In this document: positions 7,368 through 15,495 of the stretch, piece after piece | Layout: each line of letters begins with the position of its first letter | Numbering within the stretch: position 1 is the stretch's first letter | NCBI RefSeq assembly: GCF_900016645.1 | Contig: NZ_CDGJ01000115.1 | DNA: 49,269 bases | Direction: 5' to 3' (one strand) | Origin: Acididesulfobacillus acetoxydans | GTDB taxonomy: Bacteria; Bacillota; Desulfitobacteriia; Desulfitobacteriales; Desulfitobacteriaceae | Program-made: the position numbers and the translations under genes | Notes under the pieces: generated by a model | Seen by the model: only the letters and a program-made list of their open reading frames with translations | Told to the model about the DNA's origin: nothing | The model's database searches: none

Positions 7368-9515
7368 TCACGGAGAGTCATTGAGCAGGGTCAGAAGTTC
7401 CCGCGCGCGGACAACGGGGGCGAGACAGGCATGCTCCCGGCAAAGGTAAGCTGCGGTGGTTTCATCCGGCACGGGATAGTCCTTGAGCCAAGGGACGACT
7501 CGGTCAACGTTTTCCTCTCGGTAGAGGAGGGTGGCGAAGGGATGAAAACCGCGGAAGAATACCCGGCGCATGTCTTCCAGAGTGGGAGCTTCCAGGGAAC
7601 CGGCGAGGACCAGCTCTTGGCCGCCGTAACGGGCAAATTGCAAGGCTTGCAGGTAGGCCGTGCAGCCTTCCGGATGAGAACTCACGGTTTCCTGCCAGGC
7701 AAGCAGCAGTTTTTGGGCTTGGTCTTCCCAGTGGGGCTCGCCGGTTAAGCGGGCAAGGCGCAACAGGTTGAGGGCTGAGACGGAGTTGCCGGAAGGCAGG
7801 GCACCGTCGTACAGCTCTTGGGAGCGGAAGAGGAGCTCCTCACCGTCGAGACCGGTGAAGAAGTAGCCCCCTCCCCGCGTATCGCGAAAGAGCCGGTCTT
7901 GCTCAGTCTGAAGTTCTATGGCTGTTTTAAGGCGGAACGGTTCGCCGGCGGCTGTGTAGACCTCCAGCAAGCCCCAGATAATATAAGCGTAATCGTCAAG
8001 GTAAGCCGGATAAGCGGACTCTCCCTCGCGATAGCGGGCCAGGAGCCGTCCGTCCGGCCGGCGCAGGCGACTCATGATGAAATCCAGGGCCTTTTCGGCC
8101 GCGCCCAGGTAGCTTTGCCGATCCAAGACGCGGGCCGCTTTGCTCAGGGCCGCGATCATGAGCCCGTTCCAACCCGCCAGGATCTTGTCGTCTTTATGAG
8201 GGTGAACCCTCTGTTCGCGCGCTCTGAAAAGTTTTTGCCTGGATTCGGTCAATCGGCGCTCGAGTTCGGTTGAGGTGAGGTTTCTCTCCCGGGCCAGCCG
8301 TTGAAAATCCGTGCCAATCAGATTGGGAACGCTTTTCCCTTCGAAATTCCCTGCTTCCGATATGCCGTAAGCGGCACAAAACAGCTCCGCCGCCTCGGTT
8401 CCCAACACTGCGGCGATTTCCGCGGGGGACCAGGTGTAGAATTTTCCTTCGCTTCCTTCGGAATCGGCGTCTTCGGCGGAGTAAAAACCTCCTTCGGGGG
8501 AAGTCATTGTTCTGAGGACGTAGGTCACAATCTCCTCGACTTTACGCCTATCCTGATCTCTGTGGCTTGCCTGGAATGTCTCGGTGTAAGCGAGCGCCAG
8601 CAGGGCGTTGTCGTAGAGCATTTTTTCAAAGTGCGGGATGAGCCAGCGCTCATCTGTGCTGTAACGGGAAAAACCCAAGCCGATATGGTCAAAGATTCCT
8701 CCCTGTCCCATCCCGTCCAAGGTTTTCTCAACCATGGCCAAGGCGCCGCTTGAGGGGTGGGTTAGGGCGTAGCGGAGAAGGAAAGTGAGAGTATGGGGAG
8801 TGGGAAATTTGGGTGGACGCCCGAAACCACCCCACTCCGGGTCAAAAGACCGGCTCAAAGCCGCGAAGGTCCGGTCGAAAAGGGCATCCTGATCCACGGA
8901 TTCCAATCGAGTTTTACTTTGTACCAAGGAGGCCCTGCCCTCGTGCTCAACCGGGAGGGCGTCAGTGTGAGCCGGTCCTTTTTGCCGGTTTTGCAGGGAG
9001 GACACGATTTCCCTGGCCGACGTCCTCAGGTCCGCTTCCCGGCTTGACCACAGGTCTCTTATTTGTCCCAGGATCTCGATCAGTCCGGGCCGGCCCCAGC
9101 GTTGGGTTTTGGGAAAGTAAGTCCCCGCGAAAAACGGCTCCCTCTCCGGGGTCATGAGAATGGTCAGGGGCCAGCCCGCAGACCCGGTAAGGGCTTGGCA
9201 GAATTCTATGTATTGGTGATCGACATCCGGACGTTCTTCACGATCGACCTTGATCGAAACGAAATGGGAGTTTAACAATCCGGCTACAGAGTCGTCTTCA
9301 AAAGATTCGTGCGCCATGACGTGGCACCAATGACAACAAGATTATCTTCACAACTAAGAATACCCAATAGATAAGAAAATAGGTTTGTTCTCGGCTTTCG
9401 CCTTATCAAACGCTTCTTTTCCCCAAGGAAACCAGTCAACAGGATTATTGGCATGCTGAAGCAAATATGGTGATTTTTCCTTGGATAATCTATTGGGTTT
9501 ATACATGACAGTCAT
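7368..9515 (-). pseudogene. Thioredoxin-domain DUF255/YyaL-type protein, reading frame interrupted at the CxxC motif
   Basis: The family (N-terminal thioredoxin-like DUF255 plus an alpha/alpha-barrel similar to N-acylglucosamine 2-epimerase) is usually about 680 residues, and the pieces here add up to that. The N-terminal piece starts at ATG 9515 behind GAAGGAGG and runs through SPYLLQHANNPVDWFPWGKEAF to FLSIGYS. The rest reads CHWCHVMAHESFEDDSVA to the stop at 7368. Between GYS and CHWCHVM, where homologues have a single residue, lie TAG, TTG, TGA, AGA, TAA, TCT and TGT codons, an insertion of 18 nt with three in-frame stops. The N-terminal part is clearly more AT-rich than the body. Translation from ATG 9317 could give a 649-residue protein lacking CxxC. 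The simplest reading is a broken or chimeric gene. Confidence 0.8.
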
Positions 9516-9800
9516 ATTGGCAACACCTCCTTCCGGCATCTGCCCAAGGCGTAAGACTCCCACTTCTACAACTGCGAGCGGGTCCCACGTCCCCGCTTCG
9601 GTGGGGGTAGACTCAGCCTTTGGCCGTCATTGTCCACCGGACAATGACGGCTTCGGCACAAAAGCATAATTTTAATTTCACGCTCTGTGCCTACGGCGAT
9701 AGTCATCCTCACCGCACAAGTATTCTTTGAAAGCTTGCGGTTCGGCGATAGTGTCCACAGGACACTATCGTGATGTTCAGCTTAAGCCAAACGAGTTCAC
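9516..9800 (-). mobile_element. Hairpin-rich remnant resembling an IS200/IS605 element end
   Basis: No transposase or TnpB frame is readable, but on the minus strand the segment ends in GTAGAAGTGGGAGTCTTAC (around 9549-9567). This is a close match to GGAAGTGGGAGTCTCAC at 24444-24460 and similar to right ends of IS200/IS605-type elements. Upstream lie two strong hairpins, 9623-9651 (13-bp stem) and 9746-9770 (11-bp stem), whose tips share TGTCC-ACM-GGACA. The element end abuts the start of the interrupted thioredoxin gene. From 9800 to 10011 I see only AT-richer DNA without a gene. Confidence 0.4.
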
Positions 9801-10011
9801 TGCGATTAGTATATCCAAGCAAATGTTCCACTACGCATTTGCGGGATGTTGTTGCAACACTTTAGAATATGGAAGAACGATATTATATGACCAAGAAATT
9901 TATAGAACGTGCGCGGGAAAACCTCGGAATTCGATGCGGGGGATGAGAGCGCTTCCCTCAAGAAATTCATGCACATGACCATGTTCACCTGTTTACTAGT
10001 TAAAGAGGAGG

Positions 10012-10623
10012 TCAGAGGTTCGTATGAGCGAACAAGTCTGCCATGACCCGGTGCCCCAGGACATTGGGGTGAAAATGGTCGGGCCCGAGAAGAAGCTGTT
10101 CTTGGCCGCGGAAAGCGCGATCCACCGGAACAAGGACGGCATGGTATTGTGTGCACCAGGCGGCGAGAATCCGGTTGGCCCCCAGCAAGACTTCTTCGGC
10201 CAGCCCGCTCCAAGGTGCGTAAGGGCCGCCCGGAAGCGGGTTGTAGAGTGAAGCGATCTTAATAGCGGCCAGGCCGTTGAGACGACGCAGACTATAGCCT
10301 AGTCTCTCCAGGTTGCGCCCGAGCGGCAAGAGGGGAGAGTTCTGTGCCGACTGATTTGCGGACTGGGCCTCTGTGAGAAGATCATTGGAACCAATGGTCA
10401 AAGTAATGAGCGTAGATCGACTTACTTGGCTTTGGATGGCCCGATCGGATAACATGGTGACGAGACCCGCCGTGGTCAGCCCGTTTGTCCCAAGGTTGGC
10501 ATACGAAAGGGCGGGGTTGTGGCTGCACAGCATTTTGTAATAGACGGTGGCGAAGGCCCTCTTGGGTCCCACGCCATAACCGGCGGTCAGGGAGTCTCCC
10601 AAAGCGAGGTAGAGCGGAGTCAT
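10012..10623 (-). CDS. SGNH/GDSL-family hydrolase
   Basis: A 203-residue esterase-type protein with all the blocks of the SGNH fold: the nucleophile in ALGDSLTAG near residue 10, the block III GSND motif (TIGSNDLL), and the C-terminal Asp/His pair in GPDHFHPN. Members hydrolyse ester bonds in lipids, acylated sugars or spore-coat material; the substrate is not predictable. I start at ATG 10623 after GGTGGTGAT. An upstream ATG at 10650 would add nine residues but has a poorer binding site. No signal peptide is visible, so it is probably cytoplasmic. Confidence 0.85.
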   Translation of the reverse strand: MTPLYLALGDSLTAGYGVGPKRAFATVYYKMLCSHNPALSYANLGTNGLTTAGLVTMLSDRAIQSQVSRSTLITLTIGSNDLLTEAQSANQSAQNSPLLPLGRNLERLGYSLRRLNGLAAIKIASLYNPLPGGPYAPWSGLAEEVLLGANRILAAWCTQYHAVLVPVDRAFRGQEQLLLGPDHFHPNVLGHRVMADLFAHTNL

Positions 10624-10767
10624 TGACAGATCACCACCAGAGTTTTTCATACACTATTTTCCGATACAGGATATGATTTCCCTCTACTATTGGTGACCCG
10701 AAAGCCCGGCGTTATCCAATCGTGAGATTCCCGCCTCTGTCAGTGGGAGTACTTCCCCTGTACGAGT

Positions 10768-11118
10768 TCACTGATCGCCTTCTTCCGGCACGATGCAAAG
10801 GAAACGGAAGTCTTCGCTACCGCCGTTAAGAAATTGGTGTACTTCTCCCGCCGGAACATAGGCATAAGAACCCGGTTCAAGGTTGAAGTCCTTGCCGCTC
10901 AGATGCAACACTCCCTTGCCCGAGACGATGTAGTTGATGTGGGGCCAGGGATGGCTGTGCCGAGGGGAGCAGCCGTTTTCTCCCAAAGCAAACAGGCGCA
11001 TAACCCAGCCTTCCCAACCCTCGCGGGGTGAGACAAGGACCTTTTTCACCACGTTTCGCATTTGTCCGTGATCCAGGCGGGTGCCCAATTGATCTCTTTC
11101 ATGTCCGACGATCATCAC
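10768..11118 (-). CDS. Small cupin-domain protein
   Basis: A 116-residue single-domain cupin. Motif 1 is HSHPWPHINYIVSGKG, with the metal-binding His residues and Glu replaced in part by Asn; motif 2 is PAGEVHQFLN. Such stand-alone cupins bind a metal and often act as isomerases, dioxygenases or small-ligand sensors. The start is GTG 11118 or the next codon ATG 11115, both served by GAGGAGGA. It lies 145 bp upstream of the GDSL hydrolase gene on the same strand and could be co-transcribed with it. Confidence 0.8.
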   Translation of the reverse strand: MMIVGHERDQLGTRLDHGQMRNVVKKVLVSPREGWEGWVMRLFALGENGCSPRHSHPWPHINYIVSGKGVLHLSGKDFNLEPGSYAYVPAGEVHQFLNGGSEDFRFLCIVPEEGDQ

Positions 11119-11236
11119 GGATTCCTCCTCATCTTCGACTTTGGCTCTAGTTTACGCTAATCCGAGACCGTATACAATCGGTAGCCGTATACCATGGCCG
11201 AGGTTAATTATTTTTCTGTTTTCGTCCCGCAACCCC

Positions 11237-11265
11237 TTGACAATCGTCCGGGTTGGACCTAATAT
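11237..11265 (+). promoter_or_regulatory. Sigma-A promoter of the yybP-ykoY riboswitch transcript
   Basis: Perfect TTGACA (11237-11242), a 17-bp spacer, and TAATAT (11260-11265). Transcription should begin around 11272, immediately before the first riboswitch helix. Confidence 0.8.
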
Positions 11266-11272
11266 GCTCCTT

Positions 11273-11445
11273 GTAACATGCATATTGCTCTTAACGCATG
11301 TTAAGGGGAGTAGCGAGCGGCAGGAGTGCCGTGGATAGGTCGTCAGAACGGTTGAATTTCAACCCGGCCTATCCCCAAGAATTTTGGTTGCCAGACCTTA
11401 CCTGAGGGTGAGGTCTTTTCTGGTTTCCAGCCACAGGCCTATCCT
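11273..11445 (+). ncRNA. yybP-ykoY (Mn2+-sensing) riboswitch
   Basis: The RNA carries the class hallmark GGGGAGTAGC (11305-11314) and the downstream CAGACCTTACC...GGTGAGGTCTTTT hairpin (about 11392-11418), the two conserved parts that form the Mn2+ site. A GGATAGG strand (11333-11339) can pair with CCTATCC at either 11368-11374 or 11438-11444, a possible switching partner. Known members control Mn2+ exporters (MntP, P-type ATPases, TerC-like proteins). Here the next clear gene is pspA at 11725, with only a doubtful 75-residue basic frame between. Confidence 0.8.
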
Positions 11446-11465
11446 TCAGGCGAAAGGAGCAACTT

Positions 11466-11693
11466 TTGGCCGGGAAAGGAGGAATAAGCAAAAGAGCACT
11501 CCGTAACGACGACAAATCTGCTCTCAATCCGCAAGAAAAGATCTGCAACAAAAGGTCCTCCCAAAACGTAGTTAAAGCGAAGAAGAGAGGTTTGCGCAGC
11601 GCGTCGCGGAAGGCGCACTCACCGGAAATGGCGAAAAGCGTATTCCGAAAGCGTATTCCAAGGAGAGGTATTCCATTGTATCATGTATCATGA
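11466..11693 (+). CDS. Possible small basic protein after the Mn2+ riboswitch
   Basis: A 75-residue frame starting at TTG 11466 behind AAAGGAG with suitable spacing. It is rich in Lys and Arg, has one Cys, no membrane segment and no family I recognise. It is the first frame after the riboswitch, which is the main argument for it. Against it, the DNA is purine-rich, contains short near-repeats (AGCGTATTCC at 11638 and 11651) and has the look of non-coding sequence. It may be the relic of a lost riboswitch-controlled gene. Confidence 0.25.
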   Translation: MAGKGGISKRALRNDDKSALNPQEKICNKRSSQNVVKAKKRGLRSASRKAHSPEMAKSVFRKRIPRRGIPLYHVS

Positions 11694-11724
11694 AAGGTTC
11701 AGCAAAGAAAGGGGACGTTTAACC

Positions 11725-12402
11725 GTGGGTGTATTCAGCAAAGTCAGGGACCTGTTGCAAGCGAACATTATGGATATCGTGAACAAGGCCGAAGATCCGG
11801 AGAAGATGCTCAACCTTTATGTCGACAGGGCCACGGAAGAAGTGCGCAATTTCCAGATTCAGGTCAATCGGGCGGTGGCGGACAAAATCCAACTTGAGGA
11901 GAAAATCCAGGCTCTGAACAAAGAAATTTCTCAGCGGAGCGAGCAAGCCACCTTAGCGGTGCAACAGAACCGGGACGATCTGGCGCGGACTGCGTTGACG
12001 CTGAAGAAAGAAGCGGAGAACAGTCTGGCCGACTATCGGGCGCAGCTGAGTGACCAAGAGAAAGCGGTCAGCGATTTGCAGGAAAATCTGCGCCTGCTGA
12101 CGGAGAAATTGGGTAAGGCTAAGATGGAGCGGGACAATCTGGTCATGCGGGAACGCCGGGCGCAGACTATGAAGAAGGCAAACGAGGCGGTCTCCGGTTT
12201 GTCGAGCCGCGATCCGCTGGGGGACATTGACCGGATGAAGGACCGCGTAGACCGCATGGAGGCGGAAGCCAAAGCGTCTCGGACTATGGTGGAGTTCAAT
12301 AGCGTCGAGGATCAATTTGCGGACTTGGAGAAAGGAAAGACAGCTGCGGCCGTGGAAGATGAGTTGGCACAGCTTAAGGCCAGTCTGAAAAAAGACGAGT
12401 AA
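11725..12402 (+). CDS. pspA: PspA/IM30 (LiaH)-family protein
   Basis: A 225-residue, almost entirely helical coiled-coil protein with the family N-terminus VFSKVRDLLQANIMDIVNKAEDPEKML and conserved internal runs (NNL-type helices ending in LGKAKMERDNLVMRERRAQ, LSSRDPLGDIDRMKDRV). PspA proteins oligomerise on the inner membrane face and protect it under envelope stress. I start at GTG 11725 (GVFSKVRD), after GAAAGGGGACG. The frame stays open to 11683, but the extra residues do not look like the family. A Tim44-like secreted or membrane protein follows. The riboswitch upstream raises the possibility of metal-linked control. Confidence 0.88.
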   Translation: MGVFSKVRDLLQANIMDIVNKAEDPEKMLNLYVDRATEEVRNFQIQVNRAVADKIQLEEKIQALNKEISQRSEQATLAVQQNRDDLARTALTLKKEAENSLADYRAQLSDQEKAVSDLQENLRLLTEKLGKAKMERDNLVMRERRAQTMKKANEAVSGLSSRDPLGDIDRMKDRVDRMEAEAKASRTMVEFNSVEDQFADLEKGKTAAAVEDELAQLKASLKKDE

Positions 12403-12811
12403 TAGTGAAAATATAGGGAGAATCGCCGGGAGCAAATTCTGAGCGAGGGAAAAAACAAGAGGTAAAAGAAGAAGAGGGAAAAACCGGCCGGTCCCGGTCA
12501 AAGAAGTACACAGACGGGACCCGGCCGGTTCCTGCCGGAGGATGCGGACAGACGGCCTGCATCCGTTGCCGCAGCAGGAATCTTCACAGGAAGTATACGG
12601 AAAAAAATAAGAGGAGTAAGCCAGCCTCATTCGGTGTACTATTAAGAAGGGCACTGGAAGCTAATGCCTGAGTTTTCGCCAAGAAGCCCCGGCTTCCGGC
12701 GGGGCGCAAATGACAGCAGTTCACTTTCCGGTGTTGAGAGAAGGTTAAGAGCGGGATTCTAGAAAAGCGTTAAAGGCTTGACAGCCTATCTGGGAATTGC
12801 AAGGTGATAAG
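12403..12811. other. 409-bp intergenic region between pspA and the Tim44-like gene
   Basis: No credible gene. A long GC-rich inverted repeat (AACCGGCCGG...CCGGCCGGTT, about 12482-12529) is a plausible pspA terminator or processing hairpin, though without a T-run. A second hairpin (GCCCCGGCTTCCGGCGGGGC) is at about 12687-12706. The first third is purine-rich. Confidence 0.5.
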
Positions 12812-13789
12812 ATGAGGACAGGGACGAAAAGAGTTCTTCTAATCTGCTCAACTCTGGCTCTGTTGGCGGTCCAGGCCAATTTAGCCTTGGCCCGCGGAGG
12901 GGGAGGAGTGGGCGGAAGTTTGGGCGGGGGCAGTTTCGGGGGCGGTGGATTTTCCGGAGGGGGTTTCTCCGGGGGAGGATTCTCCGGCGGGTTTTCCGGC
13001 GGCATGGGCGGCTTCAACTTCATGCCCTTTTTCTTGGGGGGCGGCTTTGGCGGAGGCGGTTCCGGCGGGCTTTTCAGCCTGATTTTTCTTTTGGTAGTTC
13101 TCTATCTCGTTTTCAAAGCGATGCGCTTGGGCGGGGGAGGCTGGCAAAACCGGCAAAACCGGCCTTATAACCGGGGCAACGGCAATCCTTACAATCGCGG
13201 CCCCAGACCGTTGAGACGGGAGGAATCGGCTGAGCCGGTTGATTTGACGGGCCGCCCGATCAGCAACCATGAGGAATTGCAGCGTTTTGCGAAAGCGATT
13301 TCGTTTACCCGGGAAAACATGGCGTATTTTGCTCAGACGTTTCCCCGTTGGGATCGCCCCCTGTTGGTGGCCCGGGTGAGACAGGTCTTCTTCTGGCTGC
13401 AGGATGCCTGGAGCCGGGGAGACCTTTCGGACGGTGAGGGTTACTTGGCCCCGAAGTTGACGGCGGACTACCGGGAAAAACTGGCGGCGATGCGGGGACG
13501 CGGCGAACGCAACATGATCAAAGAGCCCATTCTGGAACCCGACGAAGTAGAATTTGTTCACAGCCATTTGGACGAAAACAGCCAGCATTTCATGGCCATG
13601 ATTTTTGCCAGCCTGATTGACTACACCATTGACGCCCAGGGACGCCGGGTTTCGGGCGACGATACCCACCGCTTGTATTTTACCGAGTTCTGGGAATTTT
13701 ACTGGCAAGATGACAAGTGGGTTCTCGCGAATATCTACCAGGAAGATGCCCTGGAAGTGGCCAGATTGGCCCGGGGCGACGAACAATAG
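12812..13789 (+). CDS. Tim44-like domain protein with signal sequence and Gly-rich linker
   Basis: A 325-residue protein. Residues 1-27 form a signal peptide (RTGTKRVLLICSTLALLAVQANLALA). About 60 residues of Gly/Ser/Phe repeats follow (GGGFSGGGFSGG), then a transmembrane segment (LFSLIFLLVVLYLVF), a basic Asn/Arg stretch, and a C-terminal Tim44-like domain (about residues 170-320, ending YFTEFWEFYWQDDKWVLANIYQ). The domain is known from mitochondrial import and in bacteria from small membrane proteins of unknown role. ATG 12812 follows AAGGTGAT; an upstream TTG at 12797 is less likely. It follows pspA, suggesting an envelope-associated function. The Gly-rich region resembles that of TPM/YgcG-type proteins. 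Confidence 0.82.
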   Translation: MRTGTKRVLLICSTLALLAVQANLALARGGGGVGGSLGGGSFGGGGFSGGGFSGGGFSGGFSGGMGGFNFMPFFLGGGFGGGGSGGLFSLIFLLVVLYLVFKAMRLGGGGWQNRQNRPYNRGNGNPYNRGPRPLRREESAEPVDLTGRPISNHEELQRFAKAISFTRENMAYFAQTFPRWDRPLLVARVRQVFFWLQDAWSRGDLSDGEGYLAPKLTADYREKLAAMRGRGERNMIKEPILEPDEVEFVHSHLDENSQHFMAMIFASLIDYTIDAQGRRVSGDDTHRLYFTEFWEFYWQDDKWVLANIYQEDALEVARLARGDEQ

Positions 13790-13794
13790 ACCCG

Positions 13795-13930
13795 GAAGAC
13801 AGCAGACCCGGAAGACAGCGGAGAGACAAAGCGGAGAGACAAAGCCCGGAGACAAAGCCCGGAGACAAAACGGAGATGAGTTGCGGAAACAAAGCGCAGA
13901 GGCAGGGCAGAGAAACAAAACGGAGACAGC
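13795..13930. repeat. Degenerate purine-rich tandem repeats (13-16 bp units)
   Basis: Two copies of AGACCCGGAAGACAGC are followed by GAGACAAA recurring exactly every 13 bp (13823, 13836, 13849, 13862) and then by looser copies. The array directly follows the stop codon of the Tim44-like gene and precedes a terminator hairpin. The remaining intergenic DNA up to 14131 is GC-rich and holds no gene. Confidence 0.65.
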
Positions 13931-13972
13931 AAAAAGAGATGACTCAGGGAATTTGGCCCTGAGTCATCTCTT
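13931..13972 (-). terminator. Terminator of the cobTUS operon (possibly bidirectional)
   Basis: A perfect 15-bp stem (AGAGATGACTCAGGG with its complement, 13935-13949 and 13957-13971) around a 7-nt loop. The T5 tract lies on the minus-strand side, about 160 nt after the cobS stop; it may also stop plus-strand transcripts of the Tim44-like gene. Confidence 0.8.
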
Positions 13973-14131
13973 GTCTCCGGCGCTGTCCCAGTGCGGCAGG
14001 CGGTGCCGGCACAGTGGGGGATTGCGGCAGGCGGGTCCAAACCGTGATTGCGGCAAGCGGGGAGGGGAGAGAGCCGCGCGAGAGGCCGGAGAATCTCCGG
14101 ACGGCCGCGGTCCCGGTTCTCCGGCCCCGGG

Positions 14132-14866
14132 CTAGTGCAGGAAGGGAAAAGCGGCAAGCAAGGCAAAAACTTCGGCCAATTCAATGGTGGCCCCATAGAT
14201 GTCACCGGTGAGGCCCCCCAGGTGCCCGGAGACCCGCCAGGAAAACAACCCGGCTAAAGCGGAGGCAGCCAAAATGGCCGCCAGCCCCGCCGGACCGAGA
14301 AACCAAACGGCGAAGCCCAGGATGATTAGGCCCTCCGCGGCGAAAACCAGCCAGCGTGAAGCTTCATGAAACCCTTGCCCCAGTCCTTCCTTACGGGCGT
14401 AGGGAAAGCCGATGACGCCGATGAGGAAAGCCCAGCGGGAGATCATGGGCATCAAAAGGAGGATTCCCATGTCCGCCGGTTTGAGGCTGGCCAGCAGGGA
14501 GAACTTGAGAAGGAGGAGAGCCGCCAGGCTGATGGAGGCGTGAGCCCCAACGCGGCTGTCTTTCATAATCTCCAACTTGCGTTCCGGGGTGCGGGCGGAT
14601 AGAAGGCCGTCCATACTGTCCATAAAACCGTCAAGATGGATTCCCCCGGTCAGGGCTAATTCCAGGGCAAGAAGAATCGCTCCCACAACCAGGGGAGGAT
14701 AGTAGGGGCCGGTAAGGCGCCCGGCCAGCCAAAGGAAGCCGCCGAGGATTAAGCCGACCAGAGGATAATAGTGCTGACTGTGTTTGAATTCCGCCGCGCT
14801 GACATTGCGGGGGGCCGGGAGGGGCAGGCGGGTTAAGAAAGTCAGGGCTATCAGCAGTCCGCGCAC
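14132..14866 (-). CDS. cobS: Adenosylcobinamide-GDP ribazoletransferase (cobalamin synthase)
   Basis: A 244-residue polytopic membrane protein that joins adenosylcobinamide-GDP to alpha-ribazole (or its phosphate) in the last part of cobalamin synthesis. The family signature is seen in LTFLTRLPLP at the N-terminus and in GGIHLDGFMDSMDGLLSARTPERKLEIMKDSRVGAHA (about residues 75-110), the acidic metal/substrate site. GTG 14866 follows GGGAG and lies inside the end of cobU (16-bp overlap), implying translational coupling. It is the last gene of the riboswitch-controlled cobT-cobU-cobS operon. Confidence 0.93.
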   Translation of the reverse strand: MRGLLIALTFLTRLPLPAPRNVSAAEFKHSQHYYPLVGLILGGFLWLAGRLTGPYYPPLVVGAILLALELALTGGIHLDGFMDSMDGLLSARTPERKLEIMKDSRVGAHASISLAALLLLKFSLLASLKPADMGILLLMPMISRWAFLIGVIGFPYARKEGLGQGFHEASRWLVFAAEGLIILGFAVWFLGPAGLAAILAASALAGLFSWRVSGHLGGLTGDIYGATIELAEVFALLAAFPFLH

Positions 14867-15486
14867 AGTTTACTCCCAGTATTGGGGCGGGATAGCAAAG
14901 TTCTCCCGCTCCTCTTGATTTCCAGGGCGTACCCGGCTACCACCAGATAGATTTCATCCGCCGCCCGAGCCAGAATCTGGTTGCTCTGACCGGCCAAATC
15001 CCGGTAGAGTCTGGACAAGGGTTGATCGGGAACAATTCCTTGCCCTACCTCATTGGTTACACAGATGAAGCCGGCGGGAAGTTCCCGGGCGACTCCCGCC
15101 AGTTCCTCGACTTTCGGCAGGATCTCCGCCTCCGCCCGTGCCTGGAAGTCCGGAGGCAGGGTGTCCCGACCGCTCACCTCCTCCCCGGGCCAAAGCCGCA
15201 GGAGAAGATTGGATAACCAAAGGGTGACACAGTCCATCAGGACCACGGCTTCCCGGGTATCTGTCAGCGTGCCCAAAACCCGGGCGGGTTCGTAGGGTTC
15301 TTCGATGAGGGACCAGTGGGAGGGCCTTGCCGAACGGTGCTTTTCTACCCGGCGGGCCATTTCTTCGTCCCTGATTTGAGCTGTGGCCAGGTAAGTGACG
15401 GGCAAGCCCGCCTGAGCGGCCAAATCCTCAGCCAGGCGGCTTTTGCCGCTGCGGGCCCCCCCGGTTACCAGAATAAAACGCGACAT
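14851..15486 (-). CDS. cobU: Adenosylcobinamide kinase / adenosylcobinamide-phosphate guanylyltransferase
   Basis: A 211-residue bifunctional enzyme that phosphorylates adenosylcobinamide and transfers GMP to it. It shows the P-loop GGARSGKS at residues 9-16, the YLATAQ and HRSARP motifs with the guanylylated His, and VTNEVGQGIVP. It is somewhat longer than the usual 180 or so residues, with extra sequence around residues 100-125 (WPGEEVSGRDTLPPDFQ) and a longer C-terminus that overlaps cobS. The gene sits 9 bp downstream of cobT. Confidence 0.93.
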   Translation of the reverse strand: MSRFILVTGGARSGKSRLAEDLAAQAGLPVTYLATAQIRDEEMARRVEKHRSARPSHWSLIEEPYEPARVLGTLTDTREAVVLMDCVTLWLSNLLLRLWPGEEVSGRDTLPPDFQARAEAEILPKVEELAGVARELPAGFICVTNEVGQGIVPDQPLSRLYRDLAGQSNQILARAADEIYLVVAGYALEIKRSGRTLLSRPNTGSKLCADC

Positions 15487-15495
15487 CTCAATACA

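Noticed and set aside
9727..9978. Open frame of 83 codons downstream of the hairpins
   Set aside because: It crosses a strong hairpin, has no binding site or recognisable domain, and looks like remnant DNA.
12650..12720. Possible c-di-GMP or other riboswitch before the Tim44-like gene
   Set aside because: A GGGGCGCAAATG run recalls GEMM motifs, but the partner strand and conserved loop are missing.
12778..12783. TTGACA as a promoter for the Tim44-like gene
   Set aside because: No -10 box at suitable distance; the start codon would fall too close.
12881..13918. Minus-strand open frame of 345 codons
   Set aside because: Opposite the Gly-rich Tim44-like gene; its Pro/Ala composition is just the complement of Gly codons.
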